DNA of 6,790 bases from an uncultured Neisseria sp. (GTDB lineage: Bacteria; Pseudomonadota; Gammaproteobacteria; Burkholderiales; Neisseriaceae). Below the pieces are notes generated by a model, which saw only the letters and a list, made by a program, of their open reading frames with translations, made no database searches and was not told the DNA's origin. Shown piece after piece: positions 1 to 5,166 of this stretch. The stretch lies in the NCBI GenBank assembly GCA_937919795.1, contig CALFOA010000445.1, forward strand, positions 1-6,790, written 5' to 3'. Numbering within the stretch: the stretch's first letter is position 1; the number at the start of each line of letters is the position of its first letter. The translations under genes were made by a program, and so were the position numbers.

Positions 1-1
1 G

Positions 2-214
2 CGGATGAATATGTTCTTGCATAACATCGGTGAGATTGATGGTGAATCATTAGTTTCTCCTAATGACTCATTGATCGCCCCCTCTTCGGTGAGTGTTGAT
101 TATGTATTGGCAAACCCACCTTTTGGTGGAATTGTTTCTAATAATAACGAAAATAATTTCCCACAAAAAACGTATAAATTTAAAACACATGAACTATTGC
201 GAATTTGCCAATAG
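2..214 (+). pseudogene. hsdM: Truncated type I restriction-modification DNA methylase (HsdM-like), both ends missing
   Basis: The open frame enters from the left edge and stops at 212-214. It reads RMNMFLHNIG near the start and VDYVLANPPFGG at about 95-130. The NPPF tetrapeptide (113-124) is motif IV of N6-adenine methyltransferases, the catalytic motif. The RMNMFLH block followed by the acidic stretch and ANPPFGG is typical of HsdM subunits of type I systems. In the family the protein continues for a few hundred residues beyond NPPF (an NFP element, then the remaining fold). Here resemblance seems to run to the NNFPQKTYKFKT part and then ends where tag begins at 189; the last codons simply read tag in another frame. 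It is therefore a remnant that cannot encode a full methylase. Base composition is more AT-rich than the genes that follow. Whether the 5' part exists beyond the window is unknown. Another class of N6-adenine methylase is possible, but HsdM fits best. Confidence 0.5.
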
Positions 215-740
215 CTTGCCGGAAGATACCGATAATCCGAACAAGCATTACCACGATCACGCTTACGGTTTCCCAATTGAAGACGATAATGAATTGTTCG
301 GCCGCCTGTTGTTAGAAATCAATCAGGCCGGTTTGAGTTGGACGACAATTTTAAAAAAGCAGGCAGGTTTTGTAGCGGCGTATTCCGGCTTTGAGATTGC
401 TGCGGTGGCCGCTTACACCGAAGCCGATCGTGAGCGTTTGCTGGCTGATTCGGGCATCATCCGCAATCGCTTGAAGGTAAATGCGGCGATTTACAATGCG
501 CAGCAGATTATGCGGTTGCAGCAAGAATACGGCTCGTTTAAAAACTGGCTCGATGCTCATCATCCGCTTGAGTTGGCGCAATGGGTGAAGTTGTTCAAGC
601 AGCATTTTAAATTTGTCGGCGGCGAGATTGTGAACGAGTTTTTGATGAGCACCGGCTACCTGCCGGGCGCGCATGTGGAAGATTGCCCGATTTATGCCAA
701 GGTGTTGGCGGCGAAGCCGAAGTGGATAGCATCATGTTGA
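189..740 (+). CDS. tag: DNA-3-methyladenine glycosylase I
   Basis: This 183-residue protein removes 3-methyladenine from alkylated DNA, the first step of base-excision repair, in the cytoplasm. It matches the Tag family over its whole length: YHDHAYGFP near residues 21-29, LLLEINQAGLSWTTILKK at 40-57, GIIRNRLKVNAAI at 89-101 and FKFVGGEIVNEFLMS at 140-154. The zinc ligands of E. coli Tag (Cys4, His17, His175, Cys179) correspond to Cys4, His22, His162 and Cys166 here, and the base-pocket Glu38/Trp46 to Glu43/Trp51. The start at 189 gives the family N-terminus MNYC with the zinc cysteine at position 4. An ATG at 93 in the same frame only adds 32 residues read out of frame from the methylase remnant. 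No good Shine-Dalgarno precedes 189 (AT-rich TAAATTTAAAACAC), and the gene begins inside the hsdM remnant, so its native upstream region seems lost or replaced. The stop overlaps the next start (ATGTTGA). Confidence 0.5.
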   Translation: MNYCEFANSLPEDTDNPNKHYHDHAYGFPIEDDNELFGRLLLEINQAGLSWTTILKKQAGFVAAYSGFEIAAVAAYTEADRERLLADSGIIRNRLKVNAAIYNAQQIMRLQQEYGSFKNWLDAHHPLELAQWVKLFKQHFKFVGGEIVNEFLMSTGYLPGAHVEDCPIYAKVLAAKPKWIASC

Positions 741-1744
741 GCGTAGGTTTGCGCGTTTTGGTGTTGGCGGTTTTGCTGGTATTGGGCTGGATAATATTGT
801 TTTTGTTTCTCATTGTCTTAGGTATACCTCTTGCTGTTTTTCTATATGTACTTGTATTTGCACCGCTGGTTTGGTGGCTGACCAGCGATAGCAGCGATGG
901 AAAGTGGTTTGTTGATCCATTGGTCAGAAAAATCCTTCGTATCTTGTTTATGTATCTGGTACCTTTTCTATTGGCGGTATTGTTTGCTAAGCTTTTTTGG
1001 ACGTGGCCGACGAGTAAACAAGATATATTTGAAAGCATTCAAGACAAAAATCCGCGAGAAATCGTAACGGCTAAACTGGTGTCGGAGCAAAACAATAAAC
1101 AATTGGAATTGAGCCTGCCCAGCTGTTTTTTTGCCGGAAGGGAAGCGGTGGAAGGAGGGGATCGCGAGATGCTGTATTTTACCAAGCCGGATTTTGGTAC
1201 CCGCTTTGATTGCCCGCCATTTGACGAAAAATATGGTAAATCCACAGGTTTTATCGATCCCATCGGCTCGGTTAGAATGGCGGTGAATGTTTTACCTGAA
1301 TTTAAGGGGCAGGGTGGAGAGGATGTGATACGGGGGCTGGCTGCGATTGAGCCGGAGTGGAGTAATCCAGTGCGGAAAGACGAAAAAAATGGCTGGCAGC
1401 GCTATGAAGTTTTGCGCGATGGTAAAGTGGAAAGAATCGGTTTGTTTAAGCAGGCAGCGGATGGTGGCTATTGGTTTTTTGTTTACACGCCGGAGTCGCC
1501 GGAAACGAAATTTGTTCGATATTCGAAAATATTCTACAGTTTCAACCAACCGGAATTTGTGGCCAGTGATTTTCTGAAGCGCCAGAGCGACCGGCCGGAG
1601 GTTCAGGCTCTGTTTGCCGCGATTGAGGCGGGTAAAGATCCACGAGATCAGGTGAAATTGTTGGATGATGCATTTCGTCCGTTGGATGTGCTTAAGTCTT
1701 ATTTGATACACTCCTCTCAAGTTAAAACTAAAACGGTTCATTAG
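734..1744 (+). CDS. Unknown membrane protein with large soluble C-terminal domain
   Basis: I do not recognise this 336-residue protein. The first 50 residues are almost wholly hydrophobic and contain two likely membrane segments (about 4-28 and 30-49) split by a Gly-Ile-Pro turn. A third lies at about 68-90, after a short polar loop (SDSSDGKW). About 245 polar residues follow with no further membrane segment. This domain has only two cysteines (131 and 160), a possible disulfide if it faces the periplasm, and it is rich in aromatic and charged residues (GYWFFVYTPE at 245-254). I chose the ATG at 734 because it gives a clean hydrophobic N-terminus and overlaps the tag stop by 7 bases, with a purine-rich AGTGGA upstream. 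An in-frame ATG at 683 would add 17 residues from within tag. The overlap suggests co-transcription and translational coupling with tag; a functional link to repair is not shown. The gene ends just before the DUS hairpin. Confidence 0.5.
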   Translation: MLSVGLRVLVLAVLLVLGWIILFLFLIVLGIPLAVFLYVLVFAPLVWWLTSDSSDGKWFVDPLVRKILRILFMYLVPFLLAVLFAKLFWTWPTSKQDIFESIQDKNPREIVTAKLVSEQNNKQLELSLPSCFFAGREAVEGGDREMLYFTKPDFGTRFDCPPFDEKYGKSTGFIDPIGSVRMAVNVLPEFKGQGGEDVIRGLAAIEPEWSNPVRKDEKNGWQRYEVLRDGKVERIGLFKQAADGGYWFFVYTPESPETKFVRYSKIFYSFNQPEFVASDFLKRQSDRPEVQALFAAIEAGKDPRDQVKLLDDAFRPLDVLKSYLIHSSQVKTKTVH

Positions 1745-1758
1745 TTTGGTATATTAAA

Positions 1759-1792
1759 ATGCCTGTCTGAAAATATTTTTTCAGACAGGCAT
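1759..1792. terminator. Inverted-DUS hairpin, bidirectional terminator
   Basis: Two perfect inverted copies of the uptake sequence make a 15-bp stem (ATGCCTGTCTGAAAA, 1759-1773, with its complement at 1778-1792) and a 4-base loop. It lies between the convergent membrane-protein gene (ends 1744) and ilvE (ends 1825). On the + strand a T-containing run (TTTATCTTG) follows; on the minus strand ilvE transcripts reach the same stem. Paired DUS serving as terminators are well known in Neisseria. The DUS copies are at 1760-1771 (+) and 1780-1791 (-). Confidence 0.5.
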
Positions 1793-1824
1793 TTATCTTG
1801 TGAAAACAAAATCTTAAATCTTAA

Positions 1825-2823
1825 TTAGCACACTTCTACCAACCAGCCGTGTTTGTCTTCGCTGATACCGTATTGAATGTCGGTAACCGCTTTACGGATG
1901 GCTTCGCCGCGCTCGGTGCTTTGTACAGCGACTTCTTGGCCGTCGATTACAAACGAGGTTACCGGCGAAATCACGGCGGCGGTGCCGGTGAGGATGGCTT
2001 CGGCGCCGTTTTCGATGGCGGCTTTCATTTCGGCCACGGTGAAATTGCGCTCGCTGACTTGGTAGCCCAAATCTTTGGCGACGGTGAGCACAGAATCGCG
2101 GGTAACGCCGTGCAGGAATTCGTCGGTGAGCGGTTTTGTGATGATTTCATTGCCCTGAATCAGCGCGAAGTTGGATGCGCCGGTTTCTTGCACGTCGCCG
2201 TTGGGGCAGAACAACACTTGGTTGGCGCCGTATTGTTCTTTGGCTTTCAATACCCAAGGCAGGGCGGAGGCGTAGTTGCCGCCGCATTTTACCCGGCCCA
2301 TGTGCGGGGCGCAGCGCATGTTTTCGGTTTCTACCAGAATTTTCATTGGTGAGCCGACTTTGAAATAATCGCCCACCGGTGAGGCAAGGATGTAGAGCAG
2401 CGCGGTATCGGTGGGGGTGCCGGCCTTGCCGATGACGGGGTCGGTGCCGATCAGGGTGGGGCGCAGGTAGAGCGCGGCCGGTGCATCGGGTACATCATCG
2501 GCGGCGCGTTTAACCAGTTCAATTAAGGCATTCAGATAGGCATCGGTTTCGGGAACCGGCAGGTGCAGCAGGCGGGCACTTTGCTGCATACGGGCGATGT
2601 TGGCGGTAGGGCGGAACAGCACGATGCGGCCGTTTTGTTGGCGGAAGGCTTTTAATCCTTCGAAACATTCGCTGCCGTAGTGCAGGGCGTGTGCACCGGG
2701 GGCAAGGGTGAGATCGTGCGCCGACTGCCAGCGAACCGGCTGCCAAACGCCGTTTTCATAGGCCAGTACAGGCATTTCGGGGTGGAAAACGCTGCCGAAT
2801 ACGGTGGGAACGGGTCTGCTCAT
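1825..2823 (-). CDS. ilvE: Branched-chain amino acid aminotransferase
   Basis: This 332-residue cytoplasmic PLP enzyme of fold type IV catalyses the last step of leucine, isoleucine and valine synthesis: transfer of the amino group from glutamate to the 2-oxo acids. Family blocks occur in order: LHYGSECFEGLKAFR (47-61), YLRPTLIGTD (119-128), GRVKCGGNYA (176-185) with Lys179 as the PLP Schiff-base lysine, QETGASNFA (212-220) with Glu213 expected to contact the PLP ring nitrogen, LHGVTRDSVL (237-246) and LTGTAAVISPV (278-288). The length and the VKCGGNYA form place it in the longer eukaryote-like branched-chain aminotransferase group rather than the shorter E. coli IlvE type. The start MSRPVPTVFG is preceded on the minus strand by AAAAGAG and a 9-base spacer. 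It stands alone, with xthA 249 bp upstream on the same strand and a probable promoter between. No attenuator or leader peptide rich in Ile, Leu or Val was seen. Confidence 0.5.
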   Translation of the reverse strand: MSRPVPTVFGSVFHPEMPVLAYENGVWQPVRWQSAHDLTLAPGAHALHYGSECFEGLKAFRQQNGRIVLFRPTANIARMQQSARLLHLPVPETDAYLNALIELVKRAADDVPDAPAALYLRPTLIGTDPVIGKAGTPTDTALLYILASPVGDYFKVGSPMKILVETENMRCAPHMGRVKCGGNYASALPWVLKAKEQYGANQVLFCPNGDVQETGASNFALIQGNEIITKPLTDEFLHGVTRDSVLTVAKDLGYQVSERNFTVAEMKAAIENGAEAILTGTAAVISPVTSFVIDGQEVAVQSTERGEAIRKAVTDIQYGISEDKHGWLVEVC

Positions 2824-2880
2824 GGTGAATACTCTTTTTATTTAGTAAATCTTGAAATCGAATGGTCTGTGAAAGGCATA

Positions 2881-2910
2881 AAGATACGCTGTCGGGCGGT
2901 ATTTTGGCAA
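2881..2910 (-). promoter_or_regulatory. Possible sigma-70 promoter of ilvE
   Basis: On the minus strand TTGCCA (2910-2905) and TATCTT (2886-2881) are separated by 18 bases, about 60 bases before the ilvE start. Both boxes are imperfect and the gap contains other AT-rich hexamers, so this is only the best candidate I found in the 249-bp gap between ilvE and xthA (2824-3072). The rest of that gap holds one DUS and no gene I can support. Confidence 0.5.
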
Positions 2911-3054
2911 GCGGCTTGTTGATATAAGCTTCTAGACTAACCGCTTTATATGAACTTAATTTCAAAGAACCCAAAGCTCACAACTCAGTTCATCAGAATT
3001 CTGAATGGTCAGTTCGCCCAGAACCAAAATTAAATACCTGTTGGGATGTGGCGT

Positions 3055-3066
3055 TTCAGACAGGCA
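3055..3066 (-). repeat. DNA uptake sequence, single copy downstream of xthA
   Basis: The + strand reads TTCAGACAGGCA, so the uptake sequence TGCCTGTCTGAA lies on the minus strand, 6 bases after the xthA stop. Unlike the copies near 1759 and 5167 it has no inverted partner next to it, so it cannot form the terminator hairpin. It points opposite to the copy at 3856-3867 on the other side of xthA. Confidence 0.5.
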
Positions 3067-3072
3067 TTCCGG

Positions 3073-3849
3073 TTAATCAGCTGAGCGGAATACCGCCATC
3101 ACCGGCGCGTGGTCGCTCGGGCGTTCGCGGCTGCGCGCTTCGGTATCCACCAGCGTGCTTTCTAAATCCGCCAACATGGCTTCGCTGATTAAGATGTGGT
3201 CGATGCGCATACCGAGTTTGCGTTGGAACATATTCATGCGGTAATCCCACCAGGTGTACATCACTGCTTCGGGGTGGAGATGGCGCAGGCTGTCGGTGAG
3301 GCCGAGGTCGAGCAGGTTTTGCAGCCAACTGCGTTCGGCGCTGGAACATAACACTTTTTCAAGCCACTTTTGCGGGTCGTACACATCGATGTCGGTGGGC
3401 GCGATATTGAAGTCGCCCAGCAAAACCAGCTTGGGGTGTTTGGCCATTTCGGTGCGCACATAATCGTGCAGCGCGGCAAACCATTGCTGTTTATAGGCAA
3501 ATTTGGGGCTGTCGACCGCTTCGCCGTTCACGCAATAAACATTGATGATGCGCACACCGTTAACGGTAGCGGCAATCACGCGACGTTGCGGGTCGTCGGG
3601 CAGGGTGGGCAAGCCGGTGGAAACGTCTTCAACCGGGGTTTTGCTGATGATGGCGACGCCGTTATAGGTTTTCTGGCCGCTCCACACGGCATGAAAACCG
3701 AGCATTTCGATGGCGGCGGCGGGAAATTTGTCTTGATCGAGTTTGAGTTCTTGTAGAACCAATACGTCGGGCTGGTATTGTTGCAGCCAGTCTTGTACGT
3801 GCGGCAGGCGCACATTGAGGGAATTAATGTTCCAAGTAGCGATTTTCAT
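3073..3849 (-). CDS. xthA: Exonuclease III family protein (ExoA/NExo-like)
   Basis: This 258-residue protein belongs to the exonuclease/endonuclease/phosphatase fold of Mg-dependent DNA repair nucleases acting on 3' ends and abasic sites. Visible motifs are MKIATWNINSLNVRL at the N-terminus (Asn7 region), LVLQELKLDQ with metal-binding Glu34, the Tyr105 region (NVYCVNGE), LLGDFNIAPTD with Asp146 and Asn148, RIDHIL with Asp217, and SDHAPV with the catalytic Asp246/His247 pair. The sequence resembles the meningococcal paralogue NExo more than E. coli ExoIII (KLDQDKFPAAA, NVYCVNGEA, MFQRKLG). I chose ATG 3849-3847 because the family starts MKI-TWN there. The frame stays open upstream to ATG 3984, but that 45-residue extension is tandem repeat plus DUS and is not part of the family. 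No strong ribosome site is present; the AGG inside the upstream DUS sits 8 bases before the start and may serve. If it is NExo, its main activity would be 3' exonuclease. Confidence 0.5.
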   Translation of the reverse strand: MKIATWNINSLNVRLPHVQDWLQQYQPDVLVLQELKLDQDKFPAAAIEMLGFHAVWSGQKTYNGVAIISKTPVEDVSTGLPTLPDDPQRRVIAATVNGVRIINVYCVNGEAVDSPKFAYKQQWFAALHDYVRTEMAKHPKLVLLGDFNIAPTDIDVYDPQKWLEKVLCSSAERSWLQNLLDLGLTDSLRHLHPEAVMYTWWDYRMNMFQRKLGMRIDHILISEAMLADLESTLVDTEARSRERPSDHAPVMAVFRSAD

Positions 3850-3855
3850 ATCATA

Positions 3856-3867
3856 TGCCTGTCTGAA
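3856..3867 (+). repeat. DNA uptake sequence, single copy before xthA
   Basis: TGCCTGTCTGAA on the + strand, only 6 bases before the xthA start codon (which is on the minus strand). It runs directly into the tandem repeat array, whose first AAAAC begins within the DUS end. On the minus strand its AGACAGG may act as a weak ribosome-binding site for xthA. Confidence 0.5.
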
Positions 3868-3982
3868 AACGAACGAAGTGAGTTTCTGCGAAGCTAAAAC
3901 GAACGAAGTGAGTTTCTGCGAAGCTAAAACGAGTTCACGAGTTTCTGCGAAGCTAAAACGAGTTTGTGAGTTTCTGCGCGGC
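3866..3982. repeat. Tandem repeat, four ~30-bp units
   Basis: Units start at 3866, 3896, 3926 and 3955. The first two are identical 30-mers built from AAAACGAACGAAGTGAG followed by TTTCTGCGAAGCT. The third (29 bases) replaces the centre with GAGTTCACGAG. The fourth (28 bases) has GAGTTTGTGAG and ends GCGCGGC in place of GCGAAGCT. Conserved parts are AAAACGA at one end and GAGTTTCTGCG at the other. Units are directly adjacent, with no spacers. The array fills the space between the xthA start and the arsR terminator. A transcript from arsR reading through, or one from an xthA promoter further up, would carry it in the leader. No function is assigned. Confidence 0.5.
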
Positions 3983-4010
3983 AAAAAGAAAAGCCGCCTG
4001 CAAAAGGCGG
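3983..4010 (-). terminator. Rho-independent terminator of the arsR-like gene
   Basis: On the minus strand the stem is CCGCCT/AGGCGG (4010-4005 with 3999-3994) with a 5-base loop, followed by GGC and a T-rich tail TTTTCTTTTTGC (3992-3981). It begins about 30 bases after the arsR stop at 4041, the normal distance. It should also stop arsR transcription from entering the repeat array and xthA. Confidence 0.5.
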
Positions 4011-4040
4011 TTGCGTCAGTTCATGCTAGGAAACAGCGTT

Positions 4041-4352
4041 TTACAGGGAATGCAGTGAACTGAGCGCATCAATCAGCACCTGTATTTGCGGTGAAACGAT
4101 GCGGTATTGCAACACGCGGTGGTGGCGGGTGTATTCTACCACGCCGGCGCCGCGCAGTTTGGCCAGATGATTGGAAACAGCGGTTTGGTTGATGTCGAGG
4201 GCATTCACCAATTCGCTGACATTATATTCTCTCTCACTAAGCAAGCATAAAATTATCAGACGGTGGGGATGGGAAATCAGCTTGAGCAGAGCGGAAGTTT
4301 CTTCTGCATATTGTAGGACTTGTCTAGCCGGGAAGGATTGTGTGGTATTCAT
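4041..4352 (-). CDS. ArsR/SmtB-family winged-helix repressor
   Basis: This 103-residue protein is a small dimeric DNA-binding repressor. It has the ArsR pattern: LLKLISHPHRLIILCLLSE (about 22-40), a helix YNVSELVNALDINQTAVSNHL with the recognition helix near 55-67, LRGAGVVEY (67-74) and the beta wing TRHHRVLQYRIV (75-86). Most ArsR proteins sense metals through cysteines in the ELCVCDL helix; that position here is YNVSELVNAL and the only cysteine is Cys36, so the usual arsenic/cadmium site is absent. His28, His30, His77 and His78 are present but do not form a recognised site that I can name. It is divergent from the nitroreductase gene with 189 bp between, the common arrangement for a local repressor and its target. 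The start ATG 4352-4350 has no Shine-Dalgarno. The ligand is unknown; redox or organic inducers are guesses. Confidence 0.5.
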   Translation of the reverse strand: MNTTQSFPARQVLQYAEETSALLKLISHPHRLIILCLLSEREYNVSELVNALDINQTAVSNHLAKLRGAGVVEYTRHHRVLQYRIVSPQIQVLIDALSSLHSL

Positions 4353-4359
4353 GATGAGT

Positions 4360-4388
4360 ATTTTAAAATTTCTTATTGGAAACTACAA
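4360..4388 (-). promoter_or_regulatory. Probable arsR promoter, possibly leaderless
   Basis: On the minus strand TTGTAG (4388-4383) and TAAAAT (4365-4360) are 17 bases apart. Only 7 bases separate the -10 box from the arsR ATG, so transcription would begin at or next to the start codon. This agrees with the missing ribosome-binding site. The -35 box matches only TTG of the consensus. Confidence 0.5.
4368..4382. promoter_or_regulatory. Candidate operator dyad O1 in the arsR promoter
   Basis: ATTTCTTATTGGAAA contains inverted half sites TTTC and GAAA. It fills the spacer between the -35 and -10 boxes of the arsR promoter. A near copy occurs at 4410-4425. A second palindrome, ATTTTAAAAT (4360-4369), overlaps its left end and the -10 box. 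Binding of a repressor here would autoregulate arsR; this is inference. Confidence 0.5.
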
Positions 4389-4409
4389 GTTACTTTGTAT
4401 TGCGTAATG

Positions 4410-4425
4410 ATTTCTTTATAGGAAA
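4410..4425. promoter_or_regulatory. Candidate operator dyad O2
   Basis: ATTTCTTTATAGGAAA repeats the O1 dyad with one extra central base. Its centre is about 42 bp from that of O1, close to four helical turns, so two dimers could sit on the same DNA face. It lies between the two divergent promoters, 22 bp before the nitroreductase -35 box. Confidence 0.5.
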
Positions 4426-4447
4426 TTATCTCTTTATCAAATGATGC

Positions 4448-4476
4448 TTGATGGCGGCTGAAAGGGTTTATATACT
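4448..4476 (+). promoter_or_regulatory. Sigma-70 promoter of the nitroreductase gene
   Basis: TTGATG (4448-4453), a 17-base spacer and TATACT (4471-4476) form the best promoter in the window. The expected start is near 4483, giving a leader of about 60 bases. The -35 box overlaps an ATCAA-N7-TTGAT dyad (4436-4452). Confidence 0.5.
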
Positions 4477-4487
4477 GTTGATCAACA
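4476..4487. promoter_or_regulatory. 12-bp perfect palindrome at the nitroreductase transcription start
   Basis: TGTTGATCAACA begins at the last base of the -10 box and covers the expected start site. A protein bound here would block initiation, so it is a candidate operator. It shares the TTGAT/ATCAA half site with the dyad over the -35 box (4436-4452), but not the TTTC/GAAA half sites of O1 and O2, so two different regulators are possible. Confidence 0.5.
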
Positions 4488-4541
4488 TTCGGTACGGCTA
4501 AAAAACGGCCGTTAACAAATACACATTCATAAGGATTAATC

Positions 4542-5147
4542 ATGACTTATCAAGCCGTTCAAAAAGTTGCGGAAACCCGCCGCAGTGTTTATGTTTTGAA
4601 TAAAGAATTGCCGTTGCCAGCTGCCGAAGTAGCGAAAATTGTGGAGCACGCCGTGCTGCACACGCCGTCTTCTTTCAACTCACAATCTACCCGCGTGGTG
4701 GTGTTATTCGGTGCCGAACATGAAAAACTGTGGGATTTGACCACCGAAGCCTTGCGCGCCATCGTACCGGCGGATAAATTCGAGCCGACCGAGCAAAAAC
4801 TGGCGATGTTTAAAGCCGCTGCCGGCAGCGTATTGTTTTTCGAAGACCAACAAGTGGTAAAAGGCCTGCAAGAACAATTCCCGTCTTATGCCGCCAACTT
4901 CCCGATTTGGGCAGAACACACCGATGCGATGCACCAATATGCGGTATGGACCACGCTGGCAGCAGCTGGTGTCGGCGCCAACCTGCAACACTACAATCCG
5001 GTAATCGATGAAGCGGTAGCCAAAACTTGGAACATTCCGGCCGATTGGACGCTGCGTGCTCAACTGGTGTTTGGCGGTATTGCCGCTCCGGCCGGTGAAA
5101 AAGCGTTTGCCCCGTTGGAAGGCCGTTTCGCGGTACACGGTTTGTAA
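4542..5147 (+). CDS. Nitroreductase family flavoprotein (Frm2/HBN1-like)
   Basis: This 201-residue cytoplasmic protein matches the nitroreductase fold, which binds FMN as a dimer and reduces substrates with NAD(P)H. Visible family features are RRSVYVLN (13-20) with the FMN-phosphate arginines, HTPSSFNSQSTRVVVL (40-55), the WAEHTDAMHQYAVWTTLAAAGVG segment (123-145), NLQHYNP (147-153) and LRAQLVFGG (171-179). The RRS-YxLN start with HTPSSFNSQS is the pattern of the Frm2-like subgroup (yeast HBN1/FRM2 and bacterial YdgI-like proteins) rather than NfsB. The native substrate is not known for most of this group; roles in nitroaromatic and lipid or oxidative stress have been proposed. An ideal ribosome site AAGGA (4531-4535) lies 6 bases before the ATG. 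The gene is monocistronic, ending at the DUS terminator, and is probably repressed by the divergent ArsR-type protein. Confidence 0.5.
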   Translation: MTYQAVQKVAETRRSVYVLNKELPLPAAEVAKIVEHAVLHTPSSFNSQSTRVVVLFGAEHEKLWDLTTEALRAIVPADKFEPTEQKLAMFKAAAGSVLFFEDQQVVKGLQEQFPSYAANFPIWAEHTDAMHQYAVWTTLAAAGVGANLQHYNPVIDEAVAKTWNIPADWTLRAQLVFGGIAAPAGEKAFAPLEGRFAVHGL

Positions 5148-5166
5148 GGATTAGTGGGTTTAACTA

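Noticed and set aside
93..188. Longer tag protein starting at 93
   Set aside because: The added 32 residues are read out of frame from the methylase remnant and have no counterpart in the Tag family.
1849..2352. 167-codon open frame on the + strand inside ilvE
   Set aside because: It is antisense to a well-supported aminotransferase and has the composition of a GC-rich shadow frame.
2756..2974. 72-codon minus-strand frame before ilvE
   Set aside because: It overlaps the ilvE start in another frame, has no ribosome site and resembles nothing I know.
2992..3003. 12-bp palindrome TCAGAATTCTGA in the xthA-ilvE gap
   Set aside because: Flanks do not extend the dyad and it is far from the likely ilvE promoter, so there is no support for an operator.
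3866..3982. CRISPR-like array
   Set aside because: The units are directly adjacent with no unique spacers, and no cas genes are in view. It is a plain tandem repeat.
3850..3984. N-terminal extension of the exonuclease starting at 3984
   Set aside because: The 45 residues come from tandem repeat and DUS, and the family N-terminus begins at 3849.
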